This document shows positions 43,502 through 51,623 of a DNA stretch of 64,000 bases, piece after piece. The first letter of the stretch is position 1, and every line of letters starts with the position of its first letter. Where the stretch lies: positions 186,001 through 250,000 of the forward strand of contig JBLIRR010000004.1 of assembly GCA_049472395.1 (NCBI GenBank). The letters run 5' to 3'. Below the pieces are notes generated by a model. The model saw only the letters and a list, made by a program, of their open reading frames with translations. It made no database searches and had not been told where the DNA came from. The DNA comes from JBLIRR01 sp049472395. Its GTDB lineage: Bacteria; SZUA-182; DTGQ01; JBLIRR01. A program made the translations under genes and the position numbers.

Positions 43502-44221
43502 TCATGGCTGAATGTATTTATAATCCATCCTTTGGAAATCGATAATTGTTGTTGGGGCGATTGGGACGAATTGTACACCTGGAATAAGATGGTAAATTTT
43601 GATCCCCCTGGATCGTGAAGATTGCATTCACAAATAGAATTTCACGCCCCTTGCCATTAAATTTTCCACAAGCCCTTGGTATACATTGATACCTGCATTA
43701 GGATGTGGGTCAGCAGCATTTCTATTGAGCATTAACCACGCGCCTTCCCTGTTTACAACAGTAGCAATTTTGAAATCATTTGTTCCATGAGTGATTATAT
43801 AATCATCTATCATATTAAATATTGGTGCTATCGCCGCCCTTCCAGGCACAATTTCAAAATCCTTGATCTGAACGACCAACTTGAGATTCTGACGAAATAT
43901 AAGACAGCGTGTGTGTTGACTTGTACCGGGTCCGAACTCCTCATCGAAAGGTAGACCCGACACGAGGCCCACCGGGCATCCTCTGGTTATCGATGCCGGA
44001 GGTGAGTATATAGGGTAACCTGATGAATATGGTAAGCCGGTAGTAGGAAAGATTTCAGGTGAAGGCAGAGCGGATAAAGGAATTTGGTCTACAACGGGGA
44101 AGGGTTCTCCGGGAGTCCAGCTCCATGGAAGGATTTGATTTAAAGAGGTCCTGCATAGAAAAAAAACACTTGCAACTAAAAGCGTTGCACACACTATCCA
44201 AATCATCTTGCGAGATGACAT
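43502..44221 (-). CDS. DsrE-like selenoprotein 2 (TGA-encoded Sec)
   Basis: The second copy, also 239 residues with Sec at 198 (TGA 43628-43630) and GGAGG before ATG 44221. The first ~85 residues are nearly identical to copy 1 (MSSRKMIW anchor and Pro-rich linker), while the DsrE domain has diverged to roughly half identity. After the Sec the frame continues through HLIPGVQFV and DFQRMDY to a TGA at 43502-43504. Of the 41 residues, 20 are identical to copy 1, and in the HLIPGVQFV block the copies differ only at third codon positions. Residues after Sec give Sec-x-x-Ser here and Sec-x-x-Thr in copy 1, resembling redox motifs. Copy 2 has an extra Cys in the anchor region. Confidence 0.85.
43601..43614 (-). 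promoter_or_regulatory. Candidate SECIS hairpin of DsrE-like gene 2
   Basis: On the minus strand, 13 bases after TGA, GATCC pairs perfectly with GGATC around loop AGGG. Distance, stem length and loop size equal those in copy 1, although the stem bases have changed. G is in the second loop position, as allowed for bacterial SECIS elements. Confidence 0.75.
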
Positions 44222-44598
44222 CGCTGATCCTCCTTTTATGAATGATTAAATTGCCCACGCAATAAATAATTATGGAATGAGAAGAAAAATGATAAAATAC
44301 TTGATGCTATGATGCTCCCTATACATTACCGTTTAAAGGAGGGGCCCGACATCCTGTGCATGTATATATATTATTTACTGTTTCCATTTGGTAGATAAGC
44401 TATGTAATAATAAGTATATAAAATAAATTATAATTTCACTGTTTATTGAAGAGATTTTAAAGCTGATATAATTATTATATAAAAAACACATAAAGAAGAA
44501 AAACACTCTTTTCCCCTTTATACTGACTTTTTCCCACCTCATTGAGTTGCGAGAGTTTTTTTAGTATCTCTATCAGATAAAGCCCAGAGCAGGGTGAG

Positions 44599-44679
44599 AA
44601 GTCAGGAGCCAGGACGAGGTCAAAATATTCAAAAGAATAATTACTTATCTTCTGGCCTCTTACTCCTGACTCCTGAATT
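44599..44679. repeat. Imperfect inverted repeat (GTCAGGAG type)
   Basis: AAGTCAGGAGCCAGGA at 44599-44614 and TCCTGACTCCTGAATT at 44664-44679 are complementary at 14 of 16 positions around about 49 bases. The low-complexity TCAGGAG pattern resembles small dispersed intergenic repeats. It lies between the DsrE-like duplication and the end of leuA. Confidence 0.5.
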
Positions 44680-44757
44680 CGTGCTCCCTCTGCACCAACG
44701 CGTGAATAAAATTTTCATTATGCAAAGTGTGAACAGCGTCTATTGAAAACTATTCAA

Positions 44758-46437
44758 TTAGTCACTGCGTACCCTGGTTAATGCGCATAAAATAGCCTTA
44801 AAAGATGCAATACTGATATTCTTATCAATACCGGCCCCAAATGCGCATTTGCCTTCATCTGTTTTTATTCCGACATAGGATGCTGCGTGGGCATGAGAGC
44901 CTTGCGAAAGGGCATGTTCAGCATACATGGTCAGATTGAATGCTATGTGCGCTTCTTTTTGTATCCCCCTGACAAAAGCATCAACAGGGCCATTACCTTC
45001 CGCCCTAAAGGATATATCATCACGTTCCATGTGAACGACAGCAGAGACGACAGTTATCTTTTCTTTTATATTGTCACTATGAATTGTGCAGGATTGTAAT
45101 TGGTATGAATGCTTTCTCAATAAATACTCTTGTTCAAAACAATCATAAATTTCCTCTGATGAAAGCTCGGCACCCAATTGCTCGGTTCTTTTTTGAATGA
45201 TGCGAGCAAAGTCAGGTTGCATTTCCTTCGGGATTTGGAATCCCCAATCCTTTTCCATCACATAGGCGATACCTCCCTTTCCCGACTGACTGTTAATCCG
45301 GATAATCGACTGATAGTCCCGTCCCACATCCTGCGGGTCTATGGGAAGGTAGGGCACATCCCATACAGAGCTTCCGGATTGGTCCTGGGCTTTCATGCCT
45401 TTGTTGATCGCGTCTTGATGTGATCCTGAAAATGCTGTGTACACAAGCTTTCCCGCATAGGGATGTCGAGCGTGCACATCCATCTTTGTGCATTTTGAAT
45501 AGACATTCATGATATGCCCTATATGGGTCAAATCAAGCTCAGGATCGATGCCTTGAGAAAACAAGTTTAACGCCATTGTCACAATATCCATATTACCTGT
45601 TCTTTCACCATTGCCGAATAACGCACCCTCGACACGCTCAGCCCCGGCCATGACGGCAAGTTCGGCAGCCGCCACAGCCGTGCCACGATCATTATGAGTA
45701 TGCACGCTTATGATGATTGATTCTCGATTCCGCACATGGCGGATAAACCATTCAATTCTGTCAGCGTAAATATTGGGTGTACTCATTTCAACCGTTGCCG
45801 GCAAGTTTATGATTATTTTACTTCGAGGGGTCGGTTGCCATACATCAATAACCGCATGGCAAATATCAAGAGCATAGTCTAATTCTGTGCCGGTGAAACT
45901 TTCCGGTGAATATTCAAAGCCGATTCCCGGATTTCCTGTGTCCGCTTTGATGGCCTTTATTATGTTCGCACCCTCAGTCGCCATCCTGATGATTTCACTT
46001 TTTGTTTTCGAGAAAACAACTTTTCTCTGAATCGTAGAGGTTGAATTGTACAAATGCACAATTGCCCGGTTTACTCCATGCAACGATTCAAAGGTGCGTT
46101 TTATAAGCTCTTCCCTCGCTTGTGTCAATACTTGAATTGTCACATCATCCGGGATAAGCATCTGTTCGATAAGTCTGCGCACAAAATCGTATTCAGTTTG
46201 CGAGGCTGAGGGAAATCCAACCTCGATTTCCTTAAATCCCATGGCGACCAACAGCTCAAACATTTCAATTTTCTCATCTACATTCATGGGTATGCTTAAG
46301 GCTTGGTTGCCATCCCGTAAATCAACGCTACACCACACCGGCGCTTTCTTAATGACATTGTCCGGCCATGTGCGGTCAAAGAACTTTACAGGCGTATACG
46401 CTTGATACCGCTCATACGGCATTGTTGCTTGTTTCAT
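44758..46437 (-). CDS. leuA: 2-isopropylmalate synthase
   Basis: A 559-residue LeuA of the longer (type 2) class, joining acetyl-CoA and 2-oxoisovalerate in the first committed step of leucine synthesis. The TIM barrel shows DLRDGNQALSIPM, EVGFPSASQTEYDFVR, the metal-binding HTHNDRGTAVA and the GNGERTGN motif. The C-terminal LeuA dimer/allosteric domain, which binds leucine, is present (VVSAVVHMERD to the end). GGGAGG lies before the ATG. Expression is controlled by the leader-peptide attenuator directly upstream. No other leucine genes are adjacent, so leuA appears to be a single-gene transcript. Confidence 0.93.
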   Translation of the reverse strand: MKQATMPYERYQAYTPVKFFDRTWPDNVIKKAPVWCSVDLRDGNQALSIPMNVDEKIEMFELLVAMGFKEIEVGFPSASQTEYDFVRRLIEQMLIPDDVTIQVLTQAREELIKRTFESLHGVNRAIVHLYNSTSTIQRKVVFSKTKSEIIRMATEGANIIKAIKADTGNPGIGFEYSPESFTGTELDYALDICHAVIDVWQPTPRSKIIINLPATVEMSTPNIYADRIEWFIRHVRNRESIIISVHTHNDRGTAVAAAELAVMAGAERVEGALFGNGERTGNMDIVTMALNLFSQGIDPELDLTHIGHIMNVYSKCTKMDVHARHPYAGKLVYTAFSGSHQDAINKGMKAQDQSGSSVWDVPYLPIDPQDVGRDYQSIIRINSQSGKGGIAYVMEKDWGFQIPKEMQPDFARIIQKRTEQLGAELSSEEIYDCFEQEYLLRKHSYQLQSCTIHSDNIKEKITVVSAVVHMERDDISFRAEGNGPVDAFVRGIQKEAHIAFNLTMYAEHALSQGSHAHAASYVGIKTDEGKCAFGAGIDKNISIASFKAILCALTRVRSD

Positions 46438-46512
46438 ACTCTATCATCCTCCCTTCCGTGCCCTGCCTCTTTCAAAAGCCGGCTCGTTTTTTAAGAGAAA
46501 ATAATGGAGCAT

Positions 46513-46548
46513 AAAAAAAGCCACCGGCCTCATTAAGAGGCGGTGGCC
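46513..46548 (-). terminator. Leucine attenuator terminator
   Basis: On the minus strand, GCCACCG-CCTC and GAGG-CCGGTGGC form a G+C-rich hairpin with one bulged base, followed by a run of seven T. It lies between the leader peptide and leuA, about 75 bases before the leuA start, as in classical leu attenuators. Confidence 0.88.
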
Positions 46549-46573
46549 ATTAACGTTATGCTTTCTTTATTGA

Positions 46574-46678
46574 TTATTCAACGAATTGAAACACACCTCC
46601 TCTTACTGACCATCTCCCTAAGAGAGATAGGAGCAGTAAAAGAAGTAGGCTGTTTAAATATGTAGAATAACCGTCCAT
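46574..46678 (-). CDS. leuL: leu operon leader peptide
   Basis: A 34-residue leader peptide beginning MDGYSTYLNS, then seven consecutive Leu, Ser, and two more Leu, for ten Leu in all. When charged tRNA-Leu is scarce, ribosomes stall in the Leu run and prevent the downstream terminator from forming. The codons are mixed (CTA, CTT, TTA, CTG, CTC), so it senses several Leu tRNAs. The ATG lies only about nine bases after the -10 box, at or very near the expected transcript start, so this peptide is probably translated from a leaderless or nearly leaderless mRNA. The peptide stops 25 bases before the terminator hairpin. Confidence 0.88.
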   Translation of the reverse strand: MDGYSTYLNSLLLLLLLSLLGRWSVRGGVFQFVE

Positions 46679-46686
46679 TTGTAAAT

Positions 46687-46715
46687 AGTATAGCATGAAT
46701 GAAAACCCCTGTCAA
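46687..46715 (-). promoter_or_regulatory. leuL-leuA promoter
   Basis: On the minus strand, TTGACA (46715-46710), 17 bases and TGC-TATACT (46692-46687) form a near-perfect sigma-70 promoter with an extended -10. Confidence 0.85.
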
Positions 46716-46718
46716 ATA

Positions 46719-47196
46719 TATTGGATCAAGGCATGCTTTCCCAATGCTTCTTGGATCAACTTGCTTGAGACAGATAAGGTAAGGCGCTTCAGCGCACGAC
46801 CAGAGTATTTAAGGGACGAGGTCCAAATGGAAAGTTTAGGACCGTCCTGAAGAAATTGAAGGAGGCGCACTAGAAGGCTTGGTAGCTCAACATTTAAGGG
46901 CATGGAGTGCTTATCAGGGTAATCGCAATAAGCTATACTATTGGCGTACGTATCATAAGGTAGAAGTCGATTTTATTGTTTACGATACTGATGGTTTTTG
47001 GGCTATTGAAGTAAAAAATACAAAGAAGGTGCGACCGCAAGATTTACATAGTCTCACTACATTTCAAAAGGACTATCCCGAATGTCAGACCATTCTTCTA
47101 TATCGAGGAAAAGAGAGATTCATCAGAAATAAAATTGTTTGTCTTCCTTGTGATGAATTTTTACAAGATTTGCATCCAAGGAGGCTTATAGCCTAA
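46719..47196 (+). pseudogene. Relic of AAA ATPase with DUF4143
   Basis: Two in-frame fragments of one family are joined without the middle of the gene. The first (about 46719-46840) reads FPNASWINLLETDKVRRFSARPEYLRDEV, typical of the region just after the Walker A motif. The second (from 46840) reads EEIEGGALEGLVAQHLRAW and continues to EVDFIVYDTDGFWAIEVKNT, the DUF4143 C-terminal nuclease-like part. The P-loop end, Walker B and centre are absent, so the gene is dead by internal deletion and 5' truncation. Intact relatives are mobile, often multicopy, and of unknown role. Its 5' end abuts the leuA promoter. Confidence 0.8.
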
Positions 47197-47204
47197 ATTA
47201 CGTT

Positions 47205-47360
47205 TCCATTTTTTTGGCACACTACATAAGACTATCCGCTTTATTATTATTTCATCAATACTTGCCGGTATTCGTTTATAGGTGACTACACCAAAGTCGG
47301 ATATCACCGGCCACCTTTTCCCCCGAACAATTGTTAAAAGCCCTTGCCTAAATTTTGATA
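47205..47360 (-). pseudogene. Fragment of a GGDEF gene
   Basis: This stretch closely matches 55474-55625 inside the intact GGDEF gene of the same window. Translated on the minus strand it gives WPVISDFGVVTYKR, then IDEII, as in WPVTFSFGVVTYKR of the intact gene, before drifting out of frame near the end. The GGDEF active site itself is missing. It is a partial duplicate now decaying next to another pseudogene. Confidence 0.75.
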
Positions 47361-47398
47361 AAAATTTTGAAGTTAACGTGGCACTATAGTTTATTTTC

Positions 47399-47427
47399 TT
47401 GACACGAATTCAAAAATGCAGTATCAT
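47399..47427 (+). promoter_or_regulatory. Promoter with TGACACGAA motif before methyltransferase
   Basis: TTGACA (47399-47404), 17 bases, TATCAT (47422-47427). The -35 is embedded in TTGACACGAATT, the same string as at the TonB receptor promoter. A weaker copy (TAATACGGA) starts exactly 31 bases after the first, matching the spacing seen there. Confidence 0.7.
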
Positions 47428-47502
47428 TTGTAATACGGAATATAAAAAAGTAACACAGAACACAAGCAAGGAGATCCACTCACATTTTGAAGGGAATTTA
47501 TT

Positions 47503-48240
47503 ATGGACAGGGTAAAAAGATCCATTAAGAAATACTGGGACTTTAGAAGTAAGAGTTTTTTAGGTGATAAATCCATTACTATTGCTCATAAATGGAAATC
47601 AATTTTAAAGACATTAACTGATGATTCTCCCGGTAGATATGCTCTTGATATCGGAACAGGAAGAGGAGACTTTGCCATTTATCTTGCCCGGTTAGGTTTT
47701 ATTGTCACAGGACTTGACCTTTCCGAGAATATGATTTCCCATGCCAGGGAAAATGCGCGGATGCATAAGCTCCCTATCCATTTTCAAACTGGAGATGCCG
47801 AAAAACTTGAGTTTGAGGATAATACCTTTGATGTGATAGTATCCCGAAATCTATTGTGGACTCTTCCATGCCCCGATAAAGCTCTCAATGAATGGCGCAG
47901 AGTCATGAAACCGGGTGGAACTCTTATAGTATCCGACGGATTTTGGAAGAACTATACCTGGCGGCGTATTCATCATTTTATGTTAAATGTGCTCAACGCC
48001 ATAGTCACTCATGGTAATATACATCCCTTTTACTTTTTTTACAGCTATTTCAATATTCAGAAATCACTTCCCTTTTATGAGGGCCTCCTCATGGAAAAGG
48101 CCAGTATGCTATTACAAAATGCTCGATTCAAGCAGATAAAATCGTATGATACAGCCTGCTTTGACACAAATCCTTATGGGGAAAGCCGCTGGTTACAACG
48201 CCTCTCCCCCTCATTTTTTATTGCATACGCAAAGAAATAA
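47503..48240 (+). CDS. Class I SAM-dependent methyltransferase
   Basis: A 245-residue methyltransferase with the Rossmann motif I ALDIGTGRGDFAIYLA, motif II acidic residue in VTGLDLS, FQTGDAEKLEF, and the MKPGGTLIVSDGF strand of small-molecule methyltransferases. The C-terminal half is Tyr/Phe-rich and less typical (HPFYFFYSYFN). The N-terminus YWDFRSKSF is typical of enzymes found in metal-related loci. Substrate unknown. Its promoter shares an operator-like motif with the ECF transporter and TonB receptor, so it may modify a metallophore or cofactor. It is convergent with the DUF1573 gene, with a seven-base gap. Confidence 0.85.
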   Translation: MDRVKRSIKKYWDFRSKSFLGDKSITIAHKWKSILKTLTDDSPGRYALDIGTGRGDFAIYLARLGFIVTGLDLSENMISHARENARMHKLPIHFQTGDAEKLEFEDNTFDVIVSRNLLWTLPCPDKALNEWRRVMKPGGTLIVSDGFWKNYTWRRIHHFMLNVLNAIVTHGNIHPFYFFYSYFNIQKSLPFYEGLLMEKASMLLQNARFKQIKSYDTACFDTNPYGESRWLQRLSPSFFIAYAKK

Positions 48241-48247
48241 GGAATTG

Positions 48248-49000
48248 TCATTTAACCGTTGAAGTGCTTATAGGAGTTACAATTATCGGAAAAATTATGT
48301 GGGGTGTAGTCTGGCTATTTGTCTCAATTCTTACCCGGCCTGTCACCTGGGGACTGTTGGTTGATACTTCTGACGTTATGGTAATGGATAATGAGTCATT
48401 TTGTTTCAGGCTTATTGGTAATTTAATCTTTTCTGAAGATATTTTCGCAGTAAAAGAAGAGGGCATCGTATCTATGGATTTTATTAAAATCGATTTTTCT
48501 CCGGTATTCTTCAGGATAACTTCTTTAGTGGCTGTTTGGCCTTTTTTTATCTGATTAAAATAAACACGGGGCGGTGATACTTCAAAATCAACCTTGACAT
48601 AGGCCTCAATGACCAGTTGCACCACGGGCTCAGCAGGATCGTTTGAACGGACATAAATAGTCTTCTTTTGACTCCCTTGCGACAGTCCTGAATTAAACCT
48701 AATTTTGATTTCACCACTCTCACCTTGCTTAATGGATTTTTCTGAAAGCACCGCTGCCGTGCAGCCGCATGATGTTTGGACTTTATCAATAGTAAGAACT
48801 TGATCCCCTGTATTTTGAAAGGTAAAAATGTGATCGACTTCTTGATTCTGATGTATCTCGCCAAAATTAAATGAAGTATCGGAAAAGGTAATGTGTGGCG
48901 CAGCAAAAGAGTTTATTGGATAGATTAAAAATACACTTAATAGAAATGCAATGTATAACCTACCTGTTCTAATTTTTAAAGTCCTTAAGGTTATCATCAT
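48248..49000 (-). CDS. Secreted DUF1573 protein
   Basis: A 250-residue exported protein with signal peptide cleavage near SFAAP. The first half is a DUF1573 immunoglobulin-like domain with TFQNTGDQVLTIDKVQTSCGCTAA, and the second half repeats the fold (EVILKNTGEKSILIKSID). The SCGC motif near the end of the first unit is the family's conserved cysteine pair. These ASPM/SPD2/Hydin-like domains are common in Bacteroidetes and environmental diderms; function is unknown but surface or periplasmic binding is likely. It has its own promoter region with a palindrome at 49151-49166. Confidence 0.82.
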   Translation of the reverse strand: MMITLRTLKIRTGRLYIAFLLSVFLIYPINSFAAPHITFSDTSFNFGEIHQNQEVDHIFTFQNTGDQVLTIDKVQTSCGCTAAVLSEKSIKQGESGEIKIRFNSGLSQGSQKKTIYVRSNDPAEPVVQLVIEAYVKVDFEVSPPRVYFNQIKKGQTATKEVILKNTGEKSILIKSIDTMPSSFTAKISSEKIKLPISLKQNDSLSITITSEVSTNSPQVTGRVRIETNSQTTPHIIFPIIVTPISTSTVK

Positions 49001-49412
49001 CTAATCAATAAAAATAAAGATAGAAAAAACTATGGAAATAGGGAGTTACCCTCTCTAAGGTCCTAACAAAATGTTGATCCCAAAATCCTATCTCGCATCT
49101 TTTTTTATTGCTTTTTTACTCTAATTAATAAATAAATCATCAATTGTGTATAAAGTATATACTTTAATAGCATAATGAGGTAGATCTTAAATGTCAACCT
49201 TCTCTTTATTTTCATTTTCGCTTCATCGAGAACTGATACCATAACCAGCCCGTATCCATTAATTTGTACTATTTAATGTATGCGGAAACGGGTTATGGAA
49301 ACGTGCATCCAAAAATACAATACTATTAAAATGTGTTCGCAGTGTGCGTTGCAGCAAAAGAATCATGCTGTATAAGCTTCAATTGACAGCGAAGTATAAT
49401 AGTTGAAGAGCC
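49001..49412. other. Gap with 16-base palindrome and a larger inverted repeat
   Basis: No gene is seen. TAAAGTATATACTTTA at 49151-49166 is a perfect palindrome about 150 bases before the DUF1573 start and may be an operator. CCATAAC and CCCGT near 49240-49255 pair with ACGGG and TTATGG near 49285-49300, forming an imperfect hairpin downstream of the ECF ATPase gene; it lacks a T-run. Confidence 0.4.
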
Positions 49413-50837
49413 TTACAATTTAATCCCTCGATCACACACTGATCGAATAAGTTCAATATCATGGGACGCAATAACAATAATCATACCCTGCTGTTTGTAT
49501 CTCAGCAATAATCGGATCAGACAATTGATGTTCATCCCATCCATTCCGCTTGTGGGCTCATCGAGTAAGAGAATAAGAGGTTCGCAAATCAGTGCCGCGG
49601 CAATTGCTAAACGCTGTTTTTCACCAATGCTCAGAGCATGAGGATGTCTATGCCTTAAATGCTTTAGATTAAGATGATGCAAAAGAAAGTCAGCAGAGTT
49701 TGAATTATTGGCGAAGGTCAGTTCCGAATACACATCGGGCATGAAAAGCTGATGATCAGTATTTTGAAGCACAAGGCGTATCATGCAACTTCGTTTCCGG
49801 GGAGAAATACGGTGCGGTTTTCTCCCCTGCACCAGAATCATACCGCTATCCGGGGCTAATGTTCCTGCCAACAAGCGCAACAGAGTGGTTTTCCCTGTTC
49901 CATTATCCCCAACCAGGGCGATGGCTTCTCCTGCCATAGCGGAAAATTCGGGGAGCGCGAGTAAAAAATCACACCTTCGATGAAACTTAAAGCGAAGATG
50001 ACGCAAAGAAAGAAGAGGTTTTGAGAGGCCAGTACATGTGGGGTGTTTCCAAAAATTAGGACTGATAGAAGAGGTGAGAACCTGTTCCCTCAAGCCCCAT
50101 TTCTTACACACACACTGGTTCTTTAAGAGTAAGGGATCACCTTTATAGCGAATCTGGCCATCTTGAAGAATAATCAGACGGTCAGCAATAGGGGCGAAGA
50201 GATGAAGATGATGTTCGATGAGAATAATAGCATGATTTCGGCGCCTTAGAAGCCTGAGGAGAAGATCGCAGAACTTTTTAGATGATGCCTCATCCAGATT
50301 GGAGGTTGGCTCATCAAAAAGCAGTATAATAGGCTCTAAGGTTAAATTTGCCGCAATAGCCACGCGCTGTTTCTCCCCCTCTGAGAGAGCATTGAGAGAT
50401 CGAGGCAGTAAGGATTTTGTATCCGTGAAAATTGCGGCCTGATGAATTCTCGGCAGGATTTGTTCAGAAGGTATCCCATGATTCTCAGGTCCAAAGGCCA
50501 GCTCATCCTCAACTTTTAAGGTAAAGAATTGCTCTTCAGGCTCTTGAAAAATGATTGCCAAATATCTGGCGATTTCCCAACTGGGCATCTTTTGAATGTC
50601 TTTTCCTAACAAGGAGACAATACCATGCAGTGTGCCATGTATAGTTCTCGGGATAAGCCCTGCCAGGCAATGGATTAAGGAGGATTTGCCACTGCCGCTT
50701 GGCCCTGCAATGAGAATCAGTTCTCCGGCATGAACTTCAAGGGTGATTTTATCAAGGATCGGTGTGCCAGAATCCTGATAAAAAAGAGAAAGATCCTGGG
50801 TTCGAAGGAGGGGGGCATACTCCTTCCTCACATTCAT
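49413..50837 (-). CDS. ECF transporter ATPase with two fused ABC domains
   Basis: A 474-residue protein with two complete ABC nucleotide-binding domains, corresponding to EcfA and EcfA' in one chain. Domain 1: Walker A GPSGSGKSS, signature LSEGEKQRVAIA, Walker B LLFDEPTSNLD. Domain 2: GDNGTGKTT, signature LSIGEKQRLAIA, Walker B LLLDEPTSGMD. The Q-loops (IIFQEPEEQ and LVLQNTDHQ) and H-loops are present. ATG 50837 overlaps the stop of the upstream T-component gene as ATGA. It energises vitamin or metal uptake with the T and S components encoded upstream. Confidence 0.9.
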   Translation of the reverse strand: MNVRKEYAPLLRTQDLSLFYQDSGTPILDKITLEVHAGELILIAGPSGSGKSSLIHCLAGLIPRTIHGTLHGIVSLLGKDIQKMPSWEIARYLAIIFQEPEEQFFTLKVEDELAFGPENHGIPSEQILPRIHQAAIFTDTKSLLPRSLNALSEGEKQRVAIAANLTLEPIILLFDEPTSNLDEASSKKFCDLLLRLLRRRNHAIILIEHHLHLFAPIADRLIILQDGQIRYKGDPLLLKNQCVCKKWGLREQVLTSSISPNFWKHPTCTGLSKPLLSLRHLRFKFHRRCDFLLALPEFSAMAGEAIALVGDNGTGKTTLLRLLAGTLAPDSGMILVQGRKPHRISPRKRSCMIRLVLQNTDHQLFMPDVYSELTFANNSNSADFLLHHLNLKHLRHRHPHALSIGEKQRLAIAAALICEPLILLLDEPTSGMDGMNINCLIRLLLRYKQQGMIIVIASHDIELIRSVCDRGIKL

Positions 50838-51601
50838 ACGATCCCCCATAGCATGGGGGCATAATAGTCAAACCAAAGAAAAAATATACAGATGAGCATG
50901 AGCGAGATAATAAAAAAATAATCAACACCTTGAAAATCAAATTTTTGCAGAGAAGTCCGTTTGATGGGTGCGCCAAATCCCCGAGTTGTTGCTGCCAGGG
51001 CAAGTGTATCTGATTTTTTCAGAGAGCGTATCACGAGGGGGAATAAATAGGCGCGGCTTGCCTGAGTGGGATGAAGAATGAAGTGACGAAGGCCTACCCC
51101 CTTGCATCGGGCATTATCACAAATGAATTCTATTTCCCGAAGCATATGAGGAAAAAAGCGGATAGCGATGCTGAGCACAAAAATGAGAGAGAAGGGAAGA
51201 TGCATTCTTTCGAGACAGGAGATAAAATGGGATACTGAAATAGTATGCATAAAAAGCAAGCCTGATGCAATGAAAATAAGGATGCGCATGATGGCCCGGA
51301 CTGTCGTGAGCGCTCCTGGATGCGGTGGATTTTGGGTTATTCCCCACCAGTATAAAAGAATGCACGCAATAAAGAATGGGAGAAGACATACTCGTATACC
51401 CTTTACGATAAAGGATGTGTGCTTAAGGCCGATCAAGAAAACAAAGGGGATGAATAGATAAAAGCATAGTATAGGGAATGAATCCAGAAAAAGGGCTGAG
51501 AGGGAAAAAAGGATTAATCCCAAGAGCTGTGACCTGGGGTCCAGTTGACAATTTTTCTCATCCCCAATCTGCCGAGTAAAGTGCGTGTCGGATAGATTCA
51601 T
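50834..51601 (-). CDS. ECF transporter T component (CbiQ/EcfT family)
   Basis: A 255-residue membrane protein with about six helices. The two coupling Ala-Arg-Gly-like motifs that touch the ATPases are visible: ARCKGVG and ATTRGFG. The N-terminal LDPRSQLLGLILFSLSALF is typical of the CbiQ/EcfT family. It couples ATP hydrolysis to toppling of the S component. It lies between the TrmO-like gene and the ATPase in the same transcript; the substrate is set by the S component. Confidence 0.88.
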   Translation of the reverse strand: MNLSDTHFTRQIGDEKNCQLDPRSQLLGLILFSLSALFLDSFPILCFYLFIPFVFLIGLKHTSFIVKGIRVCLLPFFIACILLYWWGITQNPPHPGALTTVRAIMRILIFIASGLLFMHTISVSHFISCLERMHLPFSLIFVLSIAIRFFPHMLREIEFICDNARCKGVGLRHFILHPTQASRAYLFPLVIRSLKKSDTLALAATTRGFGAPIKRTSLQKFDFQGVDYFFIISLMLICIFFLWFDYYAPMLWGIV

Positions 51602-51623
51602 TTCTCTTAGATCCGGCTAAATT

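Larger units (their letters stand above)
42401..44530. repeat. Tandem duplication of DsrE-like gene and upstream region
   Basis: Unit A (42401 to about 43433) and unit B (43502 to about 44530) are direct repeats on the minus strand, offset by 1101 bases. Identity is highest in the upstream region and first ~85 codons and falls sharply in the DsrE domain. This gradient suggests either gene conversion at the 5' end or selection for different activities at the 3' end. Confidence 0.8.
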
